DNA of 64,000 bases. It comes from CAMLHP01 sp035759745 (GTDB lineage: Bacteria > Gemmatimonadota > Gemmatimonadetes > Gemmatimonadales > GWC2-71-9). The notes beneath the pieces are model-generated. The model searched no databases. It saw only the letters and a program-made list of their open reading frames with translations, and had not been told where the DNA came from. Shown here piece by piece: positions 33,983 through 40,815 of the stretch; the stretch's first letter is position 1; each line of letters begins with the position of its first letter. Position numbers and translations under genes: made by a program. The stretch covers positions 5,489 to 69,488 of the forward strand of contig DASTUF010000112.1 of the NCBI GenBank assembly GCA_035759745.1. The letters run 5' to 3'.

Positions 33983-34806
33983 AGACTCTGCATCATGAAC
34001 CGCAGGGTCTCGTCCATCACCCGATCCGCCATGTGCACGGGTGGCTTCCAGGGATGACTCGCGCCGAAGGTATGACCGGCGCCGGGCATTATCAGCCTCG
34101 TGGCGCCGGGATTCGCCTGCGCCAGTCGCTCGGCATTTGCGACGGGCACGGACTCGTCCTCTTCGCCGTGCACGATGAACCAGGGAATGCTCAAGCGTGA
34201 AGCGGCAGCCCTGATGTCCAGGCGCGCGGCGTTGGTGTCAAGGTCATCCAGGATGTCCACGCCGAGGGGCAGCACCTGCCCGGTGCGGCTGTTCTCCACG
34301 TCGAGGTGTCCGCGGGCGCGCCACGCCTTGCGGGTGGCGCTGCCCCATCGATCAGCATCGGCGATCGCGGCCCAGGTCACGAGCGCCCGCACCCGCGGGT
34401 CAGTCTCGGCGGCGATTATCGCCATGCCTCCTCCGCGCGAGTGGCCTACGAGGCCCAGTGCCGATGGCTCAGCAACTCCCAGTGCGCCGCCGCACAGCGC
34501 ATCGAGAACGGTGCGGATGTCGTCCAGCTGCCGGGAGTAGGTGTCGCGGGAGAATCGCTCGCCCAGGGTCGGCTGGCCCGCGGCATCCACTCCGCTCCCA
34601 CTCAGGTTGAAGGTGACCGCTGTGAACCCCGCTCGCGCCGCCCGCTCGGCGAAGACCGGCCAGAAGCCCCAGTCCTTGAAGCCCTTGAAGCCGTGCACCC
34701 CGACGATCGCCGGCCGCCCGCTTCCCTCGCCGGCGGAGCGCACGTCGACGAACAGCTCGCCGAGCGAGCCGGGGAGGATGAGTTGCTTCAGTCGGGGCGT
34801 CGCCAT
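33979..34806 (-). CDS. Alpha/beta hydrolase (dienelactone hydrolase-like)
   Basis: 275 aa. Nucleophile elbow GHSRGG with S123, oxyanion region VGVHGFKGFKDWGF, an acid in the IPWFIVHGEEDESVPV strand, and the catalytic His in GAGHTFGASHPW. It is a cytoplasmic serine hydrolase without signal peptide, of the DUF-type BAAT/dienelactone group; the substrate is unknown. It is transcribed with the NUDIX gene and diverges from the TonB receptor gene. Confidence 0.85.
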   Translation of the reverse strand: MATPRLKQLILPGSLGELFVDVRSAGEGSGRPAIVGVHGFKGFKDWGFWPVFAERAARAGFTAVTFNLSGSGVDAAGQPTLGERFSRDTYSRQLDDIRTVLDALCGGALGVAEPSALGLVGHSRGGGMAIIAAETDPRVRALVTWAAIADADRWGSATRKAWRARGHLDVENSRTGQVLPLGVDILDDLDTNAARLDIRAAASRLSIPWFIVHGEEDESVPVANAERLAQANPGATRLIMPGAGHTFGASHPWKPPVHMADRVMDETLRFMMQSL

Positions 34807-34810
34807 GCAG

Positions 34811-34879
34811 GAAGCTTCGAGCTACCAGGCACGAGAGACAAGCTTGGGCCTCGAAGCTCGAAACTCGAAACTCGAACTC
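34811..34879. repeat. CGAAGCT/CGAAACT word repeat
   Basis: GAAGCTTCGAGCT (34811-34823) pairs with a following tandem run of CTCGAAGCTCGAAACTCGAA (34850-34879). It lies in the divergent region before the TonB receptor. Confidence 0.55.
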
Positions 34880-34929
34880 CCGCTCTTGTTCTCATCCCGA
34901 AATACGATAATATTGTTCTGGTATCTGAT

Positions 34930-34948
34930 GATAACGATTCTCATATAG
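34930..34948 (+). promoter_or_regulatory. Fur-like box
   Basis: GATAACGATTCTCATATAG matches the 19 bp Fur consensus GATAATGATAATCATTATC at about 13 positions. It is 42 nt upstream of the TonB receptor start, in an unusually AT-rich stretch. Confidence 0.6.
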
Positions 34949-34990
34949 TTTTCATCCCCTGACTAACCGCAACCGGGTCAACAACTTCCA

Positions 34991-36859
34991 ATGAAAGCTG
35001 CAGCCCTCGCTGCTCTCGTCTCGCTCGCCGTTGCCGTACCACTCACCGCTCAGGACCCCGCTGATTCGCTCCGTGCCTATCAGCTGGAAGACATCAATGT
35101 TACCGCCGAGCGCCATCCCAGCCGTTCGAGCGATGCGGCTGCGGTCGTCCGCACCGTCACGCGCGCCGAACTCGAGCGACGGGCGGCGCCGGACGTGACC
35201 ACGGTGCTGCGCGACGTTCCCGGCATCCAGCTGGACCCGGTGGTCGGATCCGGCGCCGGCGTGACGCTCCAGGGCCTCGGGTCGGATCGGGTGCTGATCC
35301 TGCTCGACGGTTCACCGCTCGCGGGTCGCATCGGCGGCGAGTTCGACCTGAGCCGGGTGAGTCCTTCGCAATTGGAGCGGATCGAGATCGTGGAGGGCCC
35401 GCAGAGCACTCTTTACGGCTCCTCAGCCCTGGGAGGCGTGGTGAACCTGCTCAGCCGCAACGACTTCTCGCGGCGAGCGGAGCTCTCGAGCCACGTTGGC
35501 TCGGAAGGTCAGCTCGACGGGCGCGGCCGGGTCAGCGGCCGGCTAGGCAGCACGGGACTCTCGTTCGACGCAGGTCGGCGCACGGTGGACCTTGCGCCTG
35601 GGGCCGGCGCCACGACCGTCGGCGAGGCGGGCCGGTGGGACGGCATGGCGCGGATGTCAGCGCCGCTCGCCGGCGGCAGCCTGGATGCGCGAGTGATGGG
35701 CATCATCGACGAGCAGGTGTATCGCTCGGGCTCCCAGCCCAATCCTCGGACCAGCTTCAACGACAACTGGCAGGTCGACGGGCTGGTCGCCACCACGCTC
35801 GATGCAGCCGGGCGCACCGAAGTGCGGCTGCACGGCAGTCTCTATGACCACCGCTTCATCAGCTCGGCCACCGATTCCAGGAATGACGGCGCCGCCGAGT
35901 GGGATCACCAGCGGCTGCTCGACGCCGAAGTGATCCGCCGCGGCGACGTGGGAGCGCACCGCTGGCTGGCGGGCGTGAAGGGTGAGCGTGAGTGGCTGGA
36001 AAGCGAACGGATCGAGGGCGGGTCGCGCGCAGCCTGGACCGGCGCCGCGTTCGCCAGCGGCGACTGGGCGGTGGGAAGCAAGCTGCGGGCGTCAACCGGA
36101 TTGCGGCTTACCACCGGTGAGCGCTGGGGTACCGACCTCGCGCCCCGCGTCGGGCTGGTCGCCACGCTTCCGGCGGGCGGGTACTTCAAGGTTGCGGGCG
36201 CGCGCGGATTCCGGGCGCCATCGTTCAAGGAGCAGTACACCAACTTCACCAACAGCCAGGGCGGGTTCACCTACACTGTGCTGGGCAATGCCGACCTCCA
36301 GGCGGAGCACTCCTGGAACGCAAGCGCCGAAGTGGGCCGGAGCGCGGGCGGCACGCGGGTGTACCTGCGCGGCTTCCATAACTGGCTCGACAATTTCATC
36401 GAGACCGAGCTGGTGGATCCCGCCACGAGCACGTTCCGCTACCAGAACGTGAGCTCGGCCCGGACCCGTGGCCTCGAAGGCGGCGCGACCATTTCGCGCG
36501 GCATCGTGACCGCGCGCGCCTCGCACGCGTGGCTCTCCACCGAGGACGAGTCCACCGGGGAGTCCCTGCTGGGCCAGGCCGCACATACCAGCCGCGCTGC
36601 GGTCACCGTGCTTCCGGGCCCGGTGGACGTCACCGGCGAGGTGGTGTACACCGGCGCGGTTCCGCTGCGCCGCACGTCCACCGGCACCGAGGAGCAGGGC
36701 GACTATGCCCGGCTCAACCTGTCGGGCGGCGTCAGCCTGCCGTCGGACCTGCGGCTCACCGTTGGCGCAGACAACCTGCTCGACACCCGGCCCGAAGGCG
36801 CGGCCACTTTCCTCGGCCGCCGCTTCTTCGCCGGCCTGACCTGGGGGTTTGGATGGTAA
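34991..36859 (+). CDS. TonB-dependent receptor (BtuB/siderophore type)
   Basis: 622 aa. Signal peptide (to about 20), then the TonB-box-like DINVTAER region (about 34-41), a plug domain (about 45-155: TTVLRDVPGIQLDPVVG, VTLQGLGSDRVLILLDGSPL, IEIVEGPQSTLYGSSALGGVVNLLSR), and a barrel ending in an aromatic (RFFAGLTWGFGW). The short barrel resembles cobalamin, haem or siderophore receptors such as BtuB. A Fur-like box upstream points to iron control. It overlaps the following CbiX-like gene by 7 nt. Confidence 0.92.
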   Translation: MKAAALAALVSLAVAVPLTAQDPADSLRAYQLEDINVTAERHPSRSSDAAAVVRTVTRAELERRAAPDVTTVLRDVPGIQLDPVVGSGAGVTLQGLGSDRVLILLDGSPLAGRIGGEFDLSRVSPSQLERIEIVEGPQSTLYGSSALGGVVNLLSRNDFSRRAELSSHVGSEGQLDGRGRVSGRLGSTGLSFDAGRRTVDLAPGAGATTVGEAGRWDGMARMSAPLAGGSLDARVMGIIDEQVYRSGSQPNPRTSFNDNWQVDGLVATTLDAAGRTEVRLHGSLYDHRFISSATDSRNDGAAEWDHQRLLDAEVIRRGDVGAHRWLAGVKGEREWLESERIEGGSRAAWTGAAFASGDWAVGSKLRASTGLRLTTGERWGTDLAPRVGLVATLPAGGYFKVAGARGFRAPSFKEQYTNFTNSQGGFTYTVLGNADLQAEHSWNASAEVGRSAGGTRVYLRGFHNWLDNFIETELVDPATSTFRYQNVSSARTRGLEGGATISRGIVTARASHAWLSTEDESTGESLLGQAAHTSRAAVTVLPGPVDVTGEVVYTGAVPLRRTSTGTEEQGDYARLNLSGGVSLPSDLRLTVGADNLLDTRPEGAATFLGRRFFAGLTWGFGW

Positions 36860-37725
36860 TCCGGTTGATGATGGCGGCGTTCCTCGCCTTGACGCCCGCC
36901 GCACTTGAAGCCCAGGGAGGGCTGCTGGTCGTCGCGCACGGCGCGAACAAGGGCTGGAACGACCGGGTCCGCGAGACGGTCCAGAACGTGACTTGGGACG
37001 GACCAGTCGCAATCGCCTTCCTGATGGGTGCCGAAGCCGACTCGCTGGGATGGGATGCCGGTGTGGCTCGGCTGGTGAGCGAGGGCGCGCGCGAGATCAC
37101 CGTAGTGCCGCTCATGGTGTCAAGTCACGGATCGCACTATCGCCAGATCCGGTTCTATGCCGGCGAACTGCCGTCCCTGCCACCGGAACTGGCGCAGCAC
37201 GATCATGGCACCCATTCGCCGCCGCCGGTGCCGATGCGGGTCACGCCGGCGCTGGACGATGCGCCGGAGTTCGCGGCTGCATTGTCGGCCCGGTGGCGCG
37301 CGATGGCCGAAGCCGACCGGTCGCGGCCCCTCCTGCTGGTAGCGCATGGTCCCAACGATCCCGATGACGCAGTGGAGTGGCTGGAGGATATCGGGTCGGT
37401 GAGTGCGGGACTGCGGACTGCGACCGGGAGGGACCTCTTCGTCGGCCTGCTGCGGGACGACGCGCCGGCTCCGGTGCGGGCACGGGCGGTCGCGGCGATG
37501 CGCGACAGCGTCCTGGCGATGGCGCAGCGGTCAGGCGACTCGGTGGTGGCGCTGCCGGTGATGATCTCGTCCGGCTCCATTACCCGGATCAAGATCCCCG
37601 CCGACCTGGCGGGGCTGCCCATTCGCTACCATGCCGAGCCGCTGGCGCCGTTGCCGGAGCTGTCGCGCTGGATCGAGCGGGTGGGTCGCGCAGCGGCGGC
37701 AACCGAACGCGCCGAGGCGCGCTGA
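36853..37725 (+). CDS. Exported CbiX/SirB-like chelatase-fold protein
   Basis: 290 aa. Both halves have the chelatase motif: GLLVVAHGANKGW (H29) with PLMVSSHGSHYRQ (H92, H95), and LLLVAHGPNDPDD (H165). CbiX and SirB insert cobalt or iron into sirohydrochlorin in the cytoplasm, but here a signal peptide (MMAAFLALTPAALEAQ) sends the protein to the periplasm. A His-rich stretch, QHDHGTHSPPP, lies between the halves. The overlap with the TonB receptor gene suggests that it handles a metal or tetrapyrrole after import. Catalysis is untested; it may only bind metal. Confidence 0.82.
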   Translation: MVIRLMMAAFLALTPAALEAQGGLLVVAHGANKGWNDRVRETVQNVTWDGPVAIAFLMGAEADSLGWDAGVARLVSEGAREITVVPLMVSSHGSHYRQIRFYAGELPSLPPELAQHDHGTHSPPPVPMRVTPALDDAPEFAAALSARWRAMAEADRSRPLLLVAHGPNDPDDAVEWLEDIGSVSAGLRTATGRDLFVGLLRDDAPAPVRARAVAAMRDSVLAMAQRSGDSVVALPVMISSGSITRIKIPADLAGLPIRYHAEPLAPLPELSRWIERVGRAAAATERAEAR

Positions 37726-37726
37726 G

Positions 37727-38677
37727 TCAGGAGACGGCTGGCTCCAGCAGCTCCACCGTTCCCGCGTCGGCATCCAGGCGCGCGCGCACGCCGATGGGCA
37801 TGGTCCACTGGTCATCCAGGTGGCCGATGGGAAAGCCGAAGGCAACAGGAATGCGCAGCGGTTCGAGGTAATGGGCCAGCACGCGGTCGAGCCCGGCGGC
37901 GCCATCGGCGCCCCGGGCCGGCATTTCGGTGAACCGCCCGATGATCACGCCTGCCAGCCGTTCCAGCAGTCCGGCCAGCCGCAGGTGCGAGAACATGCGG
38001 TCAACCCGATAGGCATCCTCTCCCACGTCCTCCAGGAACAGCAAGGCCCCGTCCAGTGACGGGAGGTACGCCGTCCCGATCAGGCATTGCACCAGCGAAA
38101 GGTTCCCGCCCACCAGCGGACCTTCTGCGCGGCCGCCCGCGAGCGTCGCGACCCGGCACTGCTCCGGGACCAGCACGGCCTTTGGCGGATCGGGCTGGCC
38201 CAGCATCCCTGGTGTTGCAGCGGACGCGACTACCCGCTCGAGATGGGAGCGCGAGAAGGGCCGAAGCTCGCGACGTGCCACCGGCGCATGGAACGTGACG
38301 CATCCGGCATGGCGGTAGAGCGCGAGCAGGAGCGCAGTGATGTCGGAGTAGCCAAGCACCGGCCGCGGCTGGCGCTTGCTGCCGTCGAAATCGATGCGAT
38401 CGAGGATGCGGGTGACCCCGTAGCCGCCGCGGATGCACCAGACGGCGTGAATGGCGGGATCGGTCAATGCCCAGTTGAGGTCGGCCAGTCGCGATTCATC
38501 CGGACCGGCGAACCAGGCCTCGTGCAACGTGGTATTCCGGCCCGGCACCGGCTCCCATCCGAGGGCGCGACAGAGTTCCTGGGCGCGGCGGAGGTCGTCG
38601 TGTTCCAGCAGCGGGCCGGCGGGAGCAACCAGCGCGACCCGGCTTCCGGCGGCGATACGAGGTGGCCGAACGATCAT
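37727..38677 (-). CDS. ldcA: LD-carboxypeptidase (S66)
   Basis: 316 aa, cytoplasmic. Visible: VALVAPAGPLLEHDDLRRAQELC, the nucleophile region WCIRGGYGVTRILDRID, RPVLGYSDITALLLAL, GGNLSLVQCLIGTAYLPSLDG, and DVGEDAYRVDRM with the catalytic Glu/His end (GFPIGH). These are the S66 LD-carboxypeptidase markers; the enzyme trims murein tetrapeptides for recycling. ATG at 38677 begins the S66 fold; a longer frame to 38851 would run into the divergent gene. It converges with the chelatase-like gene, with stop codons 1 nt apart. Confidence 0.9.
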   Translation of the reverse strand: MIVRPPRIAAGSRVALVAPAGPLLEHDDLRRAQELCRALGWEPVPGRNTTLHEAWFAGPDESRLADLNWALTDPAIHAVWCIRGGYGVTRILDRIDFDGSKRQPRPVLGYSDITALLLALYRHAGCVTFHAPVARRELRPFSRSHLERVVASAATPGMLGQPDPPKAVLVPEQCRVATLAGGRAEGPLVGGNLSLVQCLIGTAYLPSLDGALLFLEDVGEDAYRVDRMFSHLRLAGLLERLAGVIIGRFTEMPARGADGAAGLDRVLAHYLEPLRIPVAFGFPIGHLDDQWTMPIGVRARLDADAGTVELLEPAVS

Positions 38678-38739
38678 CTCTTTGACCCCATGCAGCGACG
38701 GGAGTAGGTTTGACTTCCAACTTGTTAAGGAGCACGGCA

Positions 38740-39297
38740 GTGCGCGCTTCGCAGCCTGCGTTGCTCGCCGCTGGTCGTGTGATCGTCGAATCTCGCGATG
38801 CGATAGTAGCGGAGTGGACCGAACGTCTCGGTGACCGCTTGACCGCCGCACGCACGATACCGCGTTCCCTCGTCGAGCGGGAGTTCCGCCTGCTTCTCGA
38901 CCTCATGGCCCATCAGGCGGGCCCGTTGAGGCGGGAAGTGAGGCCCATATGGCAACGTGCCTCTGAGCACCACGGCCGCACCGCATCCGCGCGGGGCCTG
39001 GCCGCGGGTGAGGTGGTGGAAGAACTGCTCCATCTCCGTGACATCATGACCCGGCACCTTGCGCCGGTGGTCGCCGCCATGCGGGCCCGCCAGGGCATGG
39101 CGATCCTGCTTCGCCTCAACCGGGTGCTCGATTATGGGGTCGCCGCGTCGGTGGTGGGCTACACCGACGCGCTGGTGGCGACGCTGATGGGCTCCAACGG
39201 CGTGCCCAGCGACGACGGCAAGGGCGACGCAGAAAACGTCGAGCGCCAACTGGGCCTGCTCGAGGCGGAGCTCGAACAGCTCGTCGGAACGCGCTGA
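38740..39297 (+). CDS. RsbRD N-terminal-like helical sensor protein
   Basis: 185 aa, all helical. RVIVESRDAIVAEWTERLGDRLTAARTIPRSLVEREFRLLLDLMA is the pattern of the RsbR/RsbRD-type N-terminal (globin-fold) sensor domain, followed by a helical region with GEVVEELLHLRDIMTRHLAPV. It has no STAS or kinase domain. It may sense redox or stress. GTG at 38740 is chosen because TTAAGGAG lies 7 nt upstream; TTG at 38710 is open but lacks this. Gap to the glycosyltransferase gene is 5 nt. Confidence 0.6.
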   Translation: MRASQPALLAAGRVIVESRDAIVAEWTERLGDRLTAARTIPRSLVEREFRLLLDLMAHQAGPLRREVRPIWQRASEHHGRTASARGLAAGEVVEELLHLRDIMTRHLAPVVAAMRARQGMAILLRLNRVLDYGVAASVVGYTDALVATLMGSNGVPSDDGKGDAENVERQLGLLEAELEQLVGTR

Positions 39298-39302
39298 TCC
39301 CA

Positions 39303-40442
39303 TTGGAATTCGCAGCTGAGTGGTGGTGGGTCGCCTGGCTCGCCCCCTGGTTGCTGTTCCTCAGGCTGTTTCCCAAGCGCCCTCGCCTGGCGGACGTCCC
39401 GCCCCAGCGCGAGGGCCCTCTCGTTTCCGTCATCATCCCCGCCCGCAACGAATCCGCCGTGATCCAGTCGTGCGTGGCATCGGTGCTCGCCACCGGCTAT
39501 TCATCGGTCGAAGTCCTCGTGGTGGACGACCGTTCCACCGATGACACCGCTGCCCGCGCCGGTGAGCTGGCCCGGCTCGACCCTCGGCTTCGCGTGATCG
39601 ACGGCGAGGAGCTGCCCGGCGGCTGGTATGGCAAGCCCTGGGCGTGCATGCAGGGCGCCCAGCTGGCGCAAGGCGATATACTGCTCTTCACCGACGCCGA
39701 CACCCGGCACCAGCCAATGCTGCTGCCCCACGCCGTGGCCGCACTGCGCGCCACCACCGCCGGCATCGTGACCGTGTCGCCCCACCTCAGCTGCATCTCC
39801 TTCTGGGAGCGGGTGGTCATGCCGCAGGTGTGGCTGCTGCTCGGCACCCGCTACCATCCCGCGGCGGTCAATCGCGCCACCCGGCCCCGCGAGGTCATCG
39901 CCAATGGGCAATTCATCATGACCACGCGCGAGGCCTACCTGAAGGCGGGCGCCCACGAAGCGGTGAGGGGTGAAGTCGCCGAGGATCTCGCGCTGGCGCA
40001 GCGCTATGCCGACGCCGGCATGAAAATCTGGTTCGCGTTCGCCGAGAACCTGATGGAAACCCGGATGTACACCGGCCTGGCTCACCTGGTTGAGGGATGG
40101 TCCAAGAATCTGTACCTGGGCGGGCGGCGTTCCTTTCCCGATGAGCCTGTTCTGCGCGCGCTTGTGCCGGTGGCGCTGTCACTTGCGATGAGCTTCTGGC
40201 TGGTGCCGCCGCTCGCGCTGCTCGCGAGCCTCGCACTCCCGGCGCTGCGGGAGCCGGCGCTCGTTGCTACGGGCATTTCCCTGCTGTTCTGGGCTGTCAT
40301 CTCGCTGAGCATGCGCATCCCGCTCCGGTACGCGCTGGCGTATCCCGCCGGCGCAGCAGTGGCGCTGTGGATCGTGCTGCGCTCCACCTGGCGCGGGAGC
40401 AGGCGGGTGGTATGGAAGGGCCGGATTTACCAGAGAGATTAA
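39303..40442 (+). CDS. Family 2 glycosyltransferase with membrane helices
   Basis: 379 aa. It starts with a membrane helix (WWWVAWLAPWLLFL) followed by the GT-A fold: SVIIPARNESAVI, the DxD-type VVDDRSTDD and FTDADTR, GQFIMTTREAY, and EDLALAQRYADAG. Three or so C-terminal helices (VPVALSLAMSFWLVPPLALL and on) anchor it. The closest style is the carotenoid/ceramide-type GT2 group; the donor and acceptor are unknown. The start is TTG 39303, 5 nt after the previous gene. Confidence 0.85.
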   Translation: MEFAAEWWWVAWLAPWLLFLRLFPKRPRLADVPPQREGPLVSVIIPARNESAVIQSCVASVLATGYSSVEVLVVDDRSTDDTAARAGELARLDPRLRVIDGEELPGGWYGKPWACMQGAQLAQGDILLFTDADTRHQPMLLPHAVAALRATTAGIVTVSPHLSCISFWERVVMPQVWLLLGTRYHPAAVNRATRPREVIANGQFIMTTREAYLKAGAHEAVRGEVAEDLALAQRYADAGMKIWFAFAENLMETRMYTGLAHLVEGWSKNLYLGGRRSFPDEPVLRALVPVALSLAMSFWLVPPLALLASLALPALREPALVATGISLLFWAVISLSMRIPLRYALAYPAGAAVALWIVLRSTWRGSRRVVWKGRIYQRD

Positions 40443-40455
40443 GGGGATTCTGACT

Positions 40456-40694
40456 CGCAGATTACGCAGATTTGCATCCAGCGCGAAGACACCACGTCGA
40501 GTCCGGCGGCGATCTCGAATGTGTTTTTGTGGGCGCGGGACTATGGTTCCGCGACGCCTGCCAGCGCCCCCGCACGGGATCCAGAGGGGCGCCCACAGAA
40601 GCAATCGCACAAGAGCCTGCCCTGGGCGCGGGGTCTAGCCGGCCGGAGAACCCATCTGCGTCAATCGCAGTTCCCAAATCTGCGAAATCTGCGG
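40456..40694. repeat. Nested inverted-repeat island, CGCAGATT type, copy 2
   Basis: Left CGCAGATTACGCAGATTTGC (40456-40475) mirrors CAAATCTGCGAAATCTGCGG (40675-40694). The inner arms TTTTTGTGGGCGCGGG and GGGGCGCCCACAGAAGC lie at about 40522-40608. A further AAATCTGCGG lies at 40731-40740. The rest of the 373 bp gap up to 40815 shows no gene or clear promoter. Confidence 0.8.
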
Positions 40695-40815
40695 TCCAGA
40701 ATCCCTTCAATCGCTGTATCCGAATCCCCGAAATCTGCGGTTTGCGCTGAACGGGTCATTGCTGCGCTGAAGCGGTTACCGCTTACCACCTCCGGCAACC
40801 CACCATGGGGCGACC

